Assembly: GCA_002842985.1 (NCBI GenBank)
Contig: PHEQ01000006.1
Coordinates: 62,001-126,000, forward strand
Direction: 5' to 3'
Source of the DNA: Alphaproteobacteria bacterium HGW-Alphaproteobacteria-1
Lineage (GTDB): Bacteria; Pseudomonadota; Alphaproteobacteria; Rhodobacterales; Rhodobacteraceae
DNA: 64,000 bases
The translations under genes were made by a program, and so were the position numbers. Position 1 is the stretch's first letter, and every line of letters starts with the position of its first letter. Positions 1-9,265 of the stretch are shown here, piece after piece. A model generated the notes under the pieces. It was not told the DNA's origin and searched no databases. It saw nothing but the letters and a program-made list of their open reading frames with translations.

Positions 1-1
1 G

Positions 2-133
2 ACCGCCGCCGTGGTGGCACTCGCCATCGGCGCCATCAGCGCCATCGGGACCAGCGTTGACGGCCTCGCCGCCAACATCGCCACCGACGTCGCCGGCGCC
101 GGCAGCGGCGGCGGCGGCGGCGAAGAGGAGTAA
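2..133 (+). CDS. Flp-family type IVb pilin, 3' end only (partial)
   Basis: Only the last 43 codons lie in the window; the reading frame enters from the left edge and stops at TAA 131-133. The segment TAAVVALAIGAISAIG matches the hydrophobic helix of Flp/Fap pilins and is nearly the same as the helix of the small pilin encoded next (261-461). The protein ends in a Gly-rich run and three Glu residues. Flp pilins are cleaved by the TadV/CpaA peptidase and polymerised into thin adhesive Tad pili; this copy heads the Tad cluster and is probably the major pilin, but the cleavage site lies outside the window. Confidence 0.75.
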   Translation, partial: TAAVVALAIGAISAIGTSVDGLAANIATDVAGAGSGGGGGEEE

Positions 134-152
134 TCAATCAGGTGACGCCAAA

Positions 153-180
153 TTGGCCGCGAGGTTTTCCTTGCGGCCAA
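153..180 (+). terminator. Inverted repeat after the first pilin gene
   Basis: TTGGCCGC (153-160) and GCGGCCAA (173-180) form a perfect 8-bp stem with a 12-nt loop, 20 bases after the pilin stop codon. It is followed by a C/T-rich run rather than a clean T tract, so it could be a 3' stabilising hairpin that favours pilin mRNA over downstream genes rather than a strict terminator. Confidence 0.45.
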
Positions 181-260
181 TCCCCCCTCTCGGATTTACT
201 TCGCCATCCAGAGCCGAGGCGTAACCGTCCCCGCAAGACTTGAAAAAAGGCGCAAGGATC

Positions 261-461
261 ATGATACGGTACCTTGTTACATTCGCAGGCAACGAAGACG
301 GTGCCGTTACGGCGGACTGGGTCATTCTTACCGCGGCGGTGGTTGCGCTGGCGATAAGCGCAATCGCCTCTCTGGACAGGATGACAGTCCGACTGGCAGA
401 GGATGTCGCAGTGACCGTGTCCTCCGCGACCGTCGAAAGTTTCGCGTCGGGCAGCAAATGA
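261..461 (+). CDS. Second small Flp-type pilin
   Basis: A 66-residue protein with the class IVb pilin plan: a short basic leader, the processing region EDGAVTADWVILTAA, a hydrophobic helix to about residue 38 and a short polar tail. Cleavage would fall after the Gly in DGAVTAD, leaving Ala at +1 and Asp at +5, where most type IV pilins have Glu. I chose ATG 261 because AAAAGG lies about 10 bases upstream; an in-frame TTG at 240 would add 7 residues. It sits between the pilin fragment and cpaB and is probably a minor pilin or pseudopilin of the same Tad machine. Confidence 0.75.
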   Translation: MIRYLVTFAGNEDGAVTADWVILTAAVVALAISAIASLDRMTVRLAEDVAVTVSSATVESFASGSK

Positions 462-546
462 TTTGCGACTGACCAGCGCCCGGAAAGATTGTAACGATCC
501 TGTCATCCGACCGACCGAAAGCTCTAATTCATGACGCCCTGCGCCT

Positions 547-565
547 CGGGGGATTGCCACCCCCG
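547..565 (+). repeat. GC-rich hairpin between pilin and cpaB
   Basis: CGGGGG (547-552) and CCCCCG (560-565) pair around a 7-nt loop in the 252-base gap between the small pilin and cpaB. There is no T tract. The rest of the gap is more AT-rich (about 600-660) and probably holds the cpaB promoter, but I see no convincing -35/-10 pair or CtrA box. Confidence 0.35.
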
Positions 566-713
566 CGGGTGAATGCATTGCGTGCCCCCCTTTGATCGCG
601 GCTTTCGAAAAACACCGTTTTTATCCAATTTGCGCCACAATTCCCGATTATCTTAACGCGAGAGCAGTCAGCGGCAAGATTCGTCTGGCAGGATATAAAA
701 AAGGATAGGCACG

Positions 714-1583
714 ATGCGCCTGATATTCGGACTGGTGCTGATCGTCGGGATCGGCCTCGCAGGATTCGCTACCTACATGGCGAAAAACTACATCGATCAA
801 TATCAGCAGGAACTGGCGCTCGAGCGTCAACAGCGCGGGCCGCAGATCGAGTTGGTGGATGTGGTGGTGGCCGCGCGGGAGCTGAAATATGGCGCGAAGA
901 TCACCGAGGCGGACCTTCGCCTTGTGCCCTTTCCCAAGAGGTCGCTGCCCGAAGGGTATTTCGACAAGATCGACGCCCTGACCCCGGTGACCGGCCTTGG
1001 CGGGCGCGAAGTGCTGCGCGGGATGGGCAAGAGCGAGATCATTCTCGCCTCCAAGGTGACCAAGCCCGGAGAGCCGGCCGGCATCTCGACGCGCCTTGCA
1101 CCGGGTATGCGCGCCTTTGCCATCCAGGTGGACGCCATCAGCGGCGTTTCCGGCTTTCTGCGCCCCGGCGATGCGGTGGATGTCTACTGGACCGGCCGCG
1201 TCCAGGGTCAGAACATGCGCACCGAGGGGGACTCAACCGGCGATGTGACCAAACTGATCGAAACCCATATGCAGCTTGTCGCCATTGACCAGAGCGCGGA
1301 TGTGGACCGTTCGGAAACCCGCGTTGCCCGCACCGTCACCGTCGCGGCCACACCGCAACAGGTGGCCGTCCTTGCGCAGGCGCAGGCGACCGGTCGGCTT
1401 GCCCTCTCGCTGGTCGGGGCCATGGACCAAAGCAATGCAGAGGTGATCGAGGTCGATCAATCGCGTCTCCTTGGCCTTCAGGCACGGGTGAAGGCCGCGC
1501 CCAGGGTCGAGGAAGAGGCCTGCGTCATCCGCACGCGGCGCGGCGCCGAGGTGGTCCTGACACCAATCCCCTGCACCAATTGA
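714..1583 (+). CDS. cpaB: Tad pilus assembly protein CpaB/RcpC
   Basis: A 289-residue protein with one N-terminal membrane helix (about residues 4-22), a SAF domain (about 50-112, VVVAARELKYGAKITEADL) and a CpaB/RcpC domain (to about 235). CpaB is a periplasmic, inner-membrane-anchored part of the Tad secretion system that works with the secretin CpaC/RcpA. The C-terminus has a Cys pair (near residues 271 and 287) that could form a disulfide. AAAAAAGGAT precedes ATG 714. A terminator-like hairpin follows at 1606-1628, so cpaB may be transcribed apart from cpaC. Confidence 0.93.
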   Translation: MRLIFGLVLIVGIGLAGFATYMAKNYIDQYQQELALERQQRGPQIELVDVVVAARELKYGAKITEADLRLVPFPKRSLPEGYFDKIDALTPVTGLGGREVLRGMGKSEIILASKVTKPGEPAGISTRLAPGMRAFAIQVDAISGVSGFLRPGDAVDVYWTGRVQGQNMRTEGDSTGDVTKLIETHMQLVAIDQSADVDRSETRVARTVTVAATPQQVAVLAQAQATGRLALSLVGAMDQSNAEVIEVDQSRLLGLQARVKAAPRVEEEACVIRTRRGAEVVLTPIPCTN

Positions 1584-1605
1584 GCGCCACCCGGCAAATG
1601 TATAA

Positions 1606-1628
1606 GGTCGCCCAAACGGGCGGCCTTT
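1606..1628 (+). terminator. Terminator-like hairpin between cpaB and cpaC
   Basis: GGTCGCCC (1606-1613), loop AAAC and GGGCGGCC (1618-1625) form an 8-bp stem with one G-T wobble, followed by TTTGTG. It looks like a modest intrinsic terminator ending the cpaB transcript. Confidence 0.55.
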
Positions 1629-1778
1629 GTGACTATTGTGTCCCATCTTCACGGCATTTCTCGTCACCTGAGGATCAAAACATATTGATTCCTTGCAAGA
1701 TTCAGAAAATTCACGCATGATCCAAACAAATCGGACAAAAGATCCGGCAAATGAGGCGTGATCGGAGAGGCAGGTCAC

Positions 1779-3221
1779 ATGATCCTGAAAAGATTTATCA
1801 CGGCGGCTTTTGCTGCGTGTGTCGTCAACGCGGTGACCGCACCGATGGCAGCGAAAGCTGAAACCGTTCGCATCCTTCAAAACGGTGCGGCAAGCAATCT
1901 GAACGTCTCCATGAACCGCGCCATCGTGGTTGAAAGCGACGTTCCTTTCGCCGAACTGAGCATAGCCAACCCGGCCATCGCCGATTTCTCGACGCTCTCG
2001 GATCGCACGATCTATGTGCTGGGCAAGACGCCGGGCCGCACCACGCTGACGCTGTTCGACGGCACCGGGCAACTTATCACCAATATCGACGTGCATGTGA
2101 GCACCGATGTGGCCGAGTTCAAGGAACGGCTCCGGCAGATCCTGCCCGGCGAGAACATCGAAGTGCGCACCGCCAATGACGGCATCGTGCTGTCGGGCAC
2201 GGTGTCGAGCCCGGCGCGCCTGCAACGCGCGCTCGATCTGGCGGAACGCTACGCGCCTGAACGTGTTTCGAACCTCATGTCGGTCTCGGGCAAGCAGCAG
2301 GTCATGCTCAAGGTCCGCTTTGCCGAGATGCAGCGCAGCGTGTCCAAGGCGCTGTCTACATCCTTGTCCTTTGGTGCCCTGTCAAACCGGAATGGGCAAA
2401 CCGTCAACCAAATCGGTGGCGTCGGCTCGCGACCCGGAACAGGACCAATTGGCAGCGGTATCGGCCCCCAGACCGTTACCCCTGGAACTGTCGCTGGCCA
2501 GACCGCAGCGGGCACCGCCTTCATCGGGTTTGACATAGGCGCGACCGAAATCGGCATCCTGCTCGAGGCGCTTGAAACCAAAGGCGTCGTGCGCACTCTG
2601 GCCGAGCCGAACCTGACCGCGCTTTCGGGGCAGGAAGCGTCGTTCCTCGCGGGGGGCGAATTCCCGATCCCCGTGGCACAAGATACCGACACGCTTACTG
2701 TCGAGTTCAAGAGGTTCGGCGTCGAATTGAAATTCGTGCCGCGCGTCGTGGATGACGGCATCATCAATCTCGAACTGGCGGCTGCCGTTTCCTCCGTCGA
2801 TCCTGCGAACTCGATTACAACAGGTGGCCTGACGCTGCCCGGCTTCCGGCGCCGCGACACCTCGACCACGGTGGCGATGCGCGACGGCGAGAGCTTTGCC
2901 ATCGCCGGGCTGTTGCAGGACGATTTCCGCGACAACGCCTCGCAGGTGCCCTGGCTGGGTGACCTTCCGGTTCTCGGCGCGCTCTTCCGCAGCGCCGATT
3001 TCCAGCGCAACCAGAGCGAACTGGTGATCATCGTCTCGGCGCATCTGGTCTCGCCGACGCGGGGCGAGGCGCTGGCGCTGCCTACCGACCGCGTGCGCCT
3101 GCCCTCCGAGGCTGATCTGTTCCTCAGGGGGCGCGTCGCCAAGGGCGCCCCGACCAGAGGGGCCGCCGGCGAAGTTGCGAAACAGGATTTCACGGGGTCC
3201 TACGGCTACGTGATGGAATGA
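1779..3221 (+). CDS. cpaC: Tad pilus outer-membrane secretin CpaC/RcpA
   Basis: A 480-residue protein with a signal peptide (cleavage near residue 30, PMAAKAETV), a pilus-assembly N domain (about 35-105), a BON-like linker with VSSPARLQRALDLAERYAP, and a secretin domain (about 235-420) with RTLAEPNLTALSGQEASFLAGGEFPIP and a C-terminal VPWLGDLPVLGALFRS motif. It forms the outer-membrane channel for the Flp pilus. ATG 1779 has GGAGAGG 8 bases upstream and gives a clean signal peptide; a GTG at 1758 would spoil it. The OmpA-like gene follows 13 bases later, so the two probably form one transcript. Confidence 0.94.
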   Translation: MILKRFITAAFAACVVNAVTAPMAAKAETVRILQNGAASNLNVSMNRAIVVESDVPFAELSIANPAIADFSTLSDRTIYVLGKTPGRTTLTLFDGTGQLITNIDVHVSTDVAEFKERLRQILPGENIEVRTANDGIVLSGTVSSPARLQRALDLAERYAPERVSNLMSVSGKQQVMLKVRFAEMQRSVSKALSTSLSFGALSNRNGQTVNQIGGVGSRPGTGPIGSGIGPQTVTPGTVAGQTAAGTAFIGFDIGATEIGILLEALETKGVVRTLAEPNLTALSGQEASFLAGGEFPIPVAQDTDTLTVEFKRFGVELKFVPRVVDDGIINLELAAAVSSVDPANSITTGGLTLPGFRRRDTSTTVAMRDGESFAIAGLLQDDFRDNASQVPWLGDLPVLGALFRSADFQRNQSELVIIVSAHLVSPTRGEALALPTDRVRLPSEADLFLRGRVAKGAPTRGAAGEVAKQDFTGSYGYVME

Positions 3222-3234
3222 GCGGGGTTGCCTC

Positions 3235-3888
3235 ATGAAACATTATCTCGCACTTACCGGCCTCATTGCCGCGGTGGCCTGCACAGGACCCGACGGCGAA
3301 GTCTATCGCTCCTATTTCGGAGAAGTGGGCGGGCTGGCCGATAACGGCACGTTTGGCCAGGCGACGATGAGCAACCACCTCGTGATGACCGGCGAGCGCA
3401 GCTATGTGTTCGACCTCGCCAACAGATTTTCCAACGAGGTCATGAGCACCGTGAATTTTGCCTTTGATTCCGCGGCTCTGGACGATGGCGCGCGCGACAC
3501 GCTGCGCGAACAGGCCCGCTGGATCAAGCAGTTCCCGGAGGTGCGCTTTCGCGTCTATGGACATACTGACGCGGTCGGCACGTCTGCCTACAACAAGGCG
3601 CTCGGAATGCGACGGGCGCAAGCGGTGGTCAATTTCCTAACAAGCCAGGGCATAAGCCGCTCGCGGCTGGAGGCGGTGGCCTCGTTTGGCGATACGCAGC
3701 CGCTCATCGTCACGCAGGGCCGCGAACGGCGCAACCGGCGCACGGTGACAGAGGTGTCGGGATTTGTTCAGTCGAACCCGATCATCATGGATGGCAGATA
3801 TGCCGAGGTCGTCTATCGCGGCTATATCGACAGCGCCAAGGCGGCACCGGATGTCCGGCTATCGGGGGACGTCACCTCGCAGGAGTAA
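3235..3888 (+). CDS. OmpA-family protein of the Tad cluster
   Basis: A 217-residue exported protein. The N-terminus (LTGLIAAVACTGPDGE) is a signal peptide with a possible, non-ideal lipobox at Cys16. Residues about 75-185 are an OmpA C-terminal, peptidoglycan-binding domain (NFAFDSAALDD, VYGHTDAVGTSAYN, GDTQPLI, RERRNRRTV). It lies directly after cpaC, where it probably anchors the secretin to the cell wall, much as RcpB or pilotin-like proteins do in other Tad loci (inference). A strong terminator follows. Confidence 0.88.
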   Translation: MKHYLALTGLIAAVACTGPDGEVYRSYFGEVGGLADNGTFGQATMSNHLVMTGERSYVFDLANRFSNEVMSTVNFAFDSAALDDGARDTLREQARWIKQFPEVRFRVYGHTDAVGTSAYNKALGMRRAQAVVNFLTSQGISRSRLEAVASFGDTQPLIVTQGRERRNRRTVTEVSGFVQSNPIIMDGRYAEVVYRGYIDSAKAAPDVRLSGDVTSQE

Positions 3889-3911
3889 CTCCCAGTCGAG
3901 AAATCAGAAAA

Positions 3912-3935
3912 CCCGCCGATATCGGCGGGGTTTTT
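3912..3935 (+). terminator. Rho-independent terminator after the OmpA-like gene
   Basis: CCCGCCGAT (3912-3920) and ATCGGCGGG (3921-3929) form a perfect palindrome, flanked by AAA on the left and GTTTTT on the right. It is the clearest intrinsic terminator in the window and separates cpaC-ompA from cpaE onwards. Confidence 0.88.
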
Positions 3936-4010
3936 AACATTCTCGGACATCTTGCATGGACAACAAAGGTCTGACTGTCCGTAACGTCAGGCCATAAATG
4001 CAAGATTGGC

Positions 4011-5255
4011 ATGACGAGTAGCACAATGACCCAGACCGCGCCGAACCCGATTCGTGCCTGCACGATCAGCAGGGACGTCCAGAATTTCGACCTTCTCATC
4101 GAGGACATGGAAACCGTGATGGGTGACGCGTGGGGCGATCTCGGCTTTGCCGAGGCGTTGGCATTTCTCGCCCAACCGGAGGCGGAGACGCTTGAATTCG
4201 TGGCACTGGCAATGGATGCGGGCGACGAAGAAGACCTCGCTCTGCTGACTGAAATCATCACCGTCGCGCATGATAAAGACATCAAATGCATCCTCATTGC
4301 CGAGGATGTCAGCCCCGCCTCGTTGCATCAGCTTTTGCGCAAGGGGGCGGATGAATTTGTCCCTTACCCGCTGCCCGAAGGTGAACTGGAAGCCGCCATT
4401 GGCCGTCTCAGGGCGGCACCGGAGCCCGTTCACGCGACGGCGAAGACGCCAAAGCCGTCTGAATCCCTCCCCAAGAGCGGCGCCGGTGTGGTGTTGGCCG
4501 TGCAGGGGCTCGCGGGCGGCACAGGGGCCACGACACTCGCCACCAACCTTGCCTGGGAACTGGCGATAGCGGACAAGGCCAAGCCACCCCAGGTCTGCCT
4601 GATCGATCTCAGCCTGCAATTCGGGTCTGTCGCCACCTTCCTTGACCTGCCGCGCCGCGATGTCGTTTTCGAGATGTGGTCCGACACGGAGCGGCTGGAC
4701 GAGGATATGTTGCGACAGGCCCTCGTCACATTCGAGGACAAGCTGCGCGTGCTGACCGCGCCCACTGACGTGTTGCCGCTCGACTTCATCAACTCCGAGG
4801 ACATCAAGCGGGTGATTGAACTGGCGCGGCAGCATTTCGATTACATCGTCATCGACATGCCAACTTCATTGGTTCAGTGGACCGAGGCGGTCCTGAATGC
4901 GTGCCAGATCTATTTTGCGACGCTCGAACTCGACATGCGCTCGGCCCAGAACTGCCAGCGGATCAAGCGGGCGCTGCAATCCGAGGAACTGCCGTTCGAA
5001 AAGCTTCGCTTCTGTCTCAACCGCGCGCCGAAATTCACCGATCTGACCGGCAAGAGCCGGGTGCGCCGTCTGAGCGAAAACCTCGATATCGCCATCGACA
5101 TTCAGTTGCCCGATGGCGGGCGCGCCGCCGCCCAAAGCGCGGATCACGGGCTGCCGCTCGCGCTGAGCGCGGCCAAGAACCCGTTGCGCCGCGAGATCGC
5201 CAAACTTGCGAAATCTCTGCACGACCTTGGCCGCGAAGAGGCCGAGGCCGCTTGA
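4011..5255 (+). CDS. cpaE: Tad pilus localisation ATPase CpaE/TadZ
   Basis: A 414-residue protein. Residues about 15-135 form a receiver-like domain, and about 155-400 a MinD/ParA-like ATPase with a deviant P-loop GLAGGTGATT near residue 166. TadZ/CpaE proteins sit at the cell pole and recruit the Tad ATPase and platform. The gene starts after a terminator and must have its own promoter within 3936-4010, which I cannot pinpoint. ATG 4011 and ATG 4026 are both possible, and neither has a good ribosome site. cpaF follows after 16 bases. Confidence 0.93.
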   Translation: MTSSTMTQTAPNPIRACTISRDVQNFDLLIEDMETVMGDAWGDLGFAEALAFLAQPEAETLEFVALAMDAGDEEDLALLTEIITVAHDKDIKCILIAEDVSPASLHQLLRKGADEFVPYPLPEGELEAAIGRLRAAPEPVHATAKTPKPSESLPKSGAGVVLAVQGLAGGTGATTLATNLAWELAIADKAKPPQVCLIDLSLQFGSVATFLDLPRRDVVFEMWSDTERLDEDMLRQALVTFEDKLRVLTAPTDVLPLDFINSEDIKRVIELARQHFDYIVIDMPTSLVQWTEAVLNACQIYFATLELDMRSAQNCQRIKRALQSEELPFEKLRFCLNRAPKFTDLTGKSRVRRLSENLDIAIDIQLPDGGRAAAQSADHGLPLALSAAKNPLRREIAKLAKSLHDLGREEAEAA

Positions 5256-5271
5256 GGAAGGACTGACAACG

Positions 5272-6705
5272 ATGTTCTCTCGATACAAGAAATCCGAAGG
5301 CGCCCCCGCGACAGCGCCGAAAACCTCGGCACCAGCGGTGGCAACCGCGCCGACAGCCCAGATCACCAGCCTGCGCAAGCCCGCGCAGGCGGCTCCGGCC
5401 AGCGCACACCCCGTGGACAAGGAACGCAAGCGCAAGGAACGGATCGGCGAGATCAAGATCGAGTTGCACCGCGCGCTTCTGGACAATCTCAACCTCGCCG
5501 CGCTCGACACCGCCGCCGAGGCCGATCTGCGCGCCGAGATCAGCTCCATCGCGGGCGAGCTGCTTCAGGAAAAGGGCATCGTCCTCAATCGCGAGGACCG
5601 CGCGCAACTCACGCAGGAGCTTTATGACGAGGTCAAGGGCCTTGGCCCTCTGGAAACCCTGCTCAAGGATGACACGATCAGCGATATCCTCGTCAACGGC
5701 CCGCACCAGATATTCATCGAGCGCAACGGCAAGCTCGTGGTCAGCGATGTGACCTTCAAGGACGAAAAGCACCTAATGCGCATCATCGACAAGATCGTGA
5801 GCGCCGTGGGCCGCCGGGTGGACGAATCGAACCCCTATGTGGACGCGCGCCTTGCCGACGGCTCGCGCTTCAACGCCATGGTGCCCCCGATCGCCATCGA
5901 CGGCAGCCTCGTGTCCATACGTAAATTCAAGAAGGACAAGCTCGGGATCGACGATCTGGTGCGGTTCGGGGCCTTTTCCGAGGAAATGGCTGCCTATCTT
6001 CAGGCCGCCGTGGCCACGCGCCTCAACATCATCGTCTCGGGCGGAACCGGCTCGGGCAAGACGACGACGCTCAACGCCCTGTCGTCCTTCATCGACAATG
6101 CCGAGCGCATCCTGACCATCGAGGACACCGCCGAGCTTCAGCTCCAGCAGCTTCATGTCGGGCGCATGGAAACCCGCCCCCCCAACGTCGAGGGCAAGGG
6201 CGAGGTCACGCCGCGCGACTGTATCAAGAACGCGCTCCGGATGCGACCCGACCGCATCATCGTCGGCGAGACGCGCGGCGAGGAAGTGATCGACATGCTT
6301 CAGGCCATGAATACCGGCCATGATGGCTCGATGACCACCATCCACGCCAACAATTCGCGTGACGCCATCAGCCGTCTGGAAAACATGGTCGCCATGGCCG
6401 GGCTGGAGATGCCGCTCAAGGCCGTGCGCAACCAGATCGCCAGCGCGGTCAACGTCATCGTGCAGGCCAGCCGCCTGCAGGACGGCTCGCGCCGGATGAC
6501 CTCGATCACCGAGATCACCGGCATGGAAGGCGAGGTCATCTCGATGCAGGAAGTGTTCCGTTTCCAGCGCGTCGGGCTGACCTCCGACAACAAGATCATC
6601 GGTCATTTCACCGCCACCGGCGTGCGCTCGAACTTCTCCGAGCGGTTCCGCCTCTGGGGCTTTGATCTGCCCGCCTCGATCTATGAACCCGTAGCCGCGG
6701 AGTGA
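5272..6705 (+). CDS. cpaF: Tad pilus assembly ATPase CpaF/TadA
   Basis: A 477-residue secretion ATPase of the GspE/VirB11 superfamily. It has a low-complexity N-terminus (about 1-50), an all-helical and PAS-like region, then the motor core: Walker [11 protein letters not shown] (about residue 257), an Asp box ([11 protein letters not shown]), Walker B ([16 protein letters not shown]) and a His box ([14 protein letters not shown]). It powers Flp pilin polymerisation from the cytoplasm. ATG 5272 has GAGGAAGGA about 9 bases upstream; an in-frame TTG at 5206 inside cpaE is less likely. tadB follows 4 bases after the stop. Confidence 0.96.
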   Translation: MFSRYKKSEGAPATAPKTSAPAVATAPTAQITSLRKPAQAAPASAHPVDKERKRKERIGEIKIELHRALLDNLNLAALDTAAEADLRAEISSIAGELLQEKGIVLNREDRAQLTQELYDEVKGLGPLETLLKDDTISDILVNGPHQIFIERNGKLVVSDVTFKDEKHLMRIIDKIVSAVGRRVDESNPYVDARLADGSRFNAMVPPIAIDGSLVSIRKFKKDKLGIDDLVRFGAFSEEMAAYLQAAVATRLNIIVSGGTGSGKTTTLNALSSFIDNAERILTIEDTAELQLQQLHVGRMETRPPNVEGKGEVTPRDCIKNALRMRPDRIIVGETRGEEVIDMLQAMNTGHDGSMTTIHANNSRDAISRLENMVAMAGLEMPLKAVRNQIASAVNVIVQASRLQDGSRRMTSITEITGMEGEVISMQEVFRFQRVGLTSDNKIIGHFTATGVRSNFSERFRLWGFDLPASIYEPVAAE

Positions 6706-6709
6706 CCCC

Positions 6710-7678
6710 ATGAGTCTCAGCGCCGAACCAATCATCTACGGCCTCATCTTCATTGGCGTTCTTGTGCTGGTGGAGGGGCTTTACCTTACCGTTTTCGGAC
6801 GCTCGATCAGCCTTGACAGCCGTGTGAGCCGACGCCTGGAAATGCTCGACAAGACCGGCAACCGCGAAGAGGTGATGGAAAAGCTCCGCAAGGAGATGGA
6901 ACAGCATCTCAAGGCGCGGCGCGTTCCGCTCTATGCGATCCTGTCAACCAAGGCGCAAAAGGCCGCCATCGCCTTTACCCCCAAGCAGATCGTGCTGATC
7001 ATGATCGCTACGGGCGTGCTCGCGTTTCTCGGGCTCACCATCGGCACCGAGACCCAGCTTGCGGTACGTATCGTGGCCTCGGCGGCCATGGGCGTCGGCG
7101 GGGTTTATTTGTGGATCAGCATGAAGGCGGCCAAGCGCATGGCCTTGCTTGAAGAGCAACTACCGGACGCGATCGAGTTGATGGTGCGCTCGCTCCGGGT
7201 GGGGCACCCGTTTTCCTCGGCCATCGGCATTGTCGCCACCGAAGTGTCCGATCCGATCGCCACCGAATTCGGCATGATCGCCGACGAAGCCACCTACGGC
7301 CGGGATATCGGCGAGGCGCTGCAGGACATGTCCGAGCGGCTCGACATGCAGGATTTGCGCTTTCTCGCGGTCGCAGTCACGATCCAGCAGCAAGCGGGCG
7401 GCAACCTCGCGGAAATTCTCGACGGCCTGGCCAAGGTGATCCGCGCCCGCTTTCGCCTCTTCCGTCGCGTCAAGGCGATCACCGCCGAGGCCCAATGGTC
7501 GGGCAACTTCCTCTCTGGGTTCCCTCTGCTTGCGCTCGTCGGGATCCAGTTGCTCAAGCCGGACCATTACGACAAGGCGATGGAAACCCCCTATTTCATT
7601 CCCGCGGCACTTGTCGTTGGCGCGTTTCTCGTGGTCAATCTCGTGGTGATGCGCGCCCTCGTGAACATCAAGGTTTAA
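6710..7678 (+). CDS. tadB: Tad inner-membrane platform protein TadB
   Basis: A 322-residue membrane protein with a first helix at about 8-26, two central helices (about 100-140), a type II secretion F domain (about 150-280, LPDAIELMVRSLRVGHPFSSAI and QQQAGGNLAEIL) and two C-terminal helices. With TadC it forms the cytoplasmic-membrane platform on which CpaF acts. It is tightly packed between cpaF and tadC, which starts 9 bases downstream. Confidence 0.93.
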   Translation: MSLSAEPIIYGLIFIGVLVLVEGLYLTVFGRSISLDSRVSRRLEMLDKTGNREEVMEKLRKEMEQHLKARRVPLYAILSTKAQKAAIAFTPKQIVLIMIATGVLAFLGLTIGTETQLAVRIVASAAMGVGGVYLWISMKAAKRMALLEEQLPDAIELMVRSLRVGHPFSSAIGIVATEVSDPIATEFGMIADEATYGRDIGEALQDMSERLDMQDLRFLAVAVTIQQQAGGNLAEILDGLAKVIRARFRLFRRVKAITAEAQWSGNFLSGFPLLALVGIQLLKPDHYDKAMETPYFIPAALVVGAFLVVNLVVMRALVNIKV

Positions 7679-7687
7679 GGACAAGCC

Positions 7688-8662
7688 ATGCCCCTCGCCG
7701 CGACGATCCAGACCTTTCTGACCGACACGCTCGGTCCCTTCGGGCCGCTCCTTGCCATCGGCGGGCTTGGCCTTCTGATGGTGCTCGCGACACTGTCGCT
7801 TCTGCTTGTGCAGAAGCCCGACCCTCTTGACCGGCTCAAGCAGTCGGCAGGCACAGCCACGGCCGGAGAGGGAAAGGCGCGGTCACTGAGAAGCGGCAGC
7901 AAGAACAAGAAACTCGACAAATACGCCAGCTTTCTCGAACCGCAGGACAAGAAACAGCTCAGCGAAATCCGCCTCAAGCTGATGCAGGCGGGCTATCGCC
8001 ACCGCGACGCCGTGCGCTATTTCCACGCTGCGCAAATGAGTCTTGCCCTTGGTCTTCTGGTGGTCGGGGTGATCTATTTCCTGCTGGTCAAATCCGGACA
8101 GGAAACCACTGTCAATGACGCTCTGCTTTACATTTTGGGCCCCGGCGTCGCGGGATACATGATACCGAAATACTGGGTGACGAAACGCCAGCAAAAGCGG
8201 CAGGAAGAGATTCAGGACGGATTTCCTGACAGTCTCGACATGATGCTCGTGTGCATCGAAGCGGGTCAATCGCTTGATCAGGCGATCATCCGCGTTGCTC
8301 GTGAACTTCGCGCCGCCTATCCCGCGCTCTCCGAAGAATATGAAATTGTCTCACTCCAGATCAAGGCAGGGCGCGACAAGCCGTCTGTCCTCAATGAATT
8401 CGGAGAGCGCTGCGGTGTTCAGGATATTTCCAGCTTTGTCACCGTGTTGATCCAGTCACAGACGTTCGGCACCTCGGTCGGCGAGGCGTTGCGCGTCTAT
8501 GCCGGCGAGATGCGTGACAAACGGGTCATGCGCGCGGAAGAAAAGGCCAACAAGCTGCCGACCAAGATGACATTGGCCACGATGATGCTTACAGTGCCGC
8601 CATTGTTGATCATTCTGGTCGGGCCATCCGTTCTGGGCATCATGGAGCTATTGGCCAAGTAA
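7688..8662 (+). CDS. tadC: Tad inner-membrane platform protein TadC
   Basis: A 324-residue paralogue-like partner of TadB. It has an N-terminal helix (about 15-38), two middle helices (about 118-160), an F domain (about 180-290, FPDSLDMMLVCIEAGQSLDQA and QTFGTSVGEALRVYA) and a C-terminal helix ending at LGIMELLAK. AAGGACA gives its ribosome site. It completes the usual cpaF-tadB-tadC trio; the TPR lipoprotein gene starts 13 bases after it. Confidence 0.93.
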   Translation: MPLAATIQTFLTDTLGPFGPLLAIGGLGLLMVLATLSLLLVQKPDPLDRLKQSAGTATAGEGKARSLRSGSKNKKLDKYASFLEPQDKKQLSEIRLKLMQAGYRHRDAVRYFHAAQMSLALGLLVVGVIYFLLVKSGQETTVNDALLYILGPGVAGYMIPKYWVTKRQQKRQEEIQDGFPDSLDMMLVCIEAGQSLDQAIIRVARELRAAYPALSEEYEIVSLQIKAGRDKPSVLNEFGERCGVQDISSFVTVLIQSQTFGTSVGEALRVYAGEMRDKRVMRAEEKANKLPTKMTLATMMLTVPPLLIILVGPSVLGIMELLAK

Positions 8663-8675
8663 GTGACGGAGCATC

Positions 8676-9236
8676 ATGGCGGCTCGATCGATGGCGGTTT
8701 TGCTGGGCATACTGGCGCTGGCGGGTTGTCTCGGTGCGCCCCAACCCCAGGGTCCCTACGCGCCCGGCCCGGTGCCGGGGGCCGACGCAGTTGATCCGCT
8801 TCTCGTCGGCCATCGCCTGATGGATGCAGGCGAATACGAACTGGCGCAGCGCGCCTATTCGCGAGCGGCTGTCGGACAGGGCATGACCGGCGACGTTCTC
8901 GCCGGGCTCGGGACCGCCAACCTTGCCCTTGGACGCCTCGGCACGGCCGAGAAACTCTTGCGCCGCGCGGTCGAGACCGAGGACGCCACCCCGGAATTCT
9001 GGAACAATCTTGGCGTGGTGCTGATGGAAAAGGGCGAGTTTCTCGAAGCCGAGCAGATGCTGCGCCGCGCCTATGCGCTCGACAATGGCGAAAGCGACGC
9101 GATTCGCGACAATCTGCGTTTGGCACTCGCAAAATCCGAAATTTCCGTTTATGGTGCTGAAGAAGAACAGGCAAACCAAGAATATAAAGTGGTGCGGCGC
9201 GGCGGGGGGAGCTACCTGCTTCGCACGATACCCTGA
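8676..9236 (+). CDS. tadD: Tad TPR lipoprotein TadD
   Basis: A 186-residue lipoprotein. The signal peptide ends in the lipobox LAGC (Cys18), followed by about three tetratricopeptide repeats (residues about 40-140) with typical AEKLLRRAVETEDATPEFWNN spacing. TadD proteins are thought to act as outer-membrane pilotins or adaptors for the secretin. It lies in the cpaE-to-peptidase operon. Confidence 0.88.
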   Translation: MAARSMAVLLGILALAGCLGAPQPQGPYAPGPVPGADAVDPLLVGHRLMDAGEYELAQRAYSRAAVGQGMTGDVLAGLGTANLALGRLGTAEKLLRRAVETEDATPEFWNNLGVVLMEKGEFLEAEQMLRRAYALDNGESDAIRDNLRLALAKSEISVYGAEEEQANQEYKVVRRGGGSYLLRTIP

Positions 9237-9265
9237 AGAGGCAGAGGCAGTAAAAGGACGCAGAC

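Noticed and set aside
462..713. A CtrA box (TTAA-N7-TTAA) for Tad control
   Set aside because: Only a single TTAA occurs near 653; the second half-site is missing.
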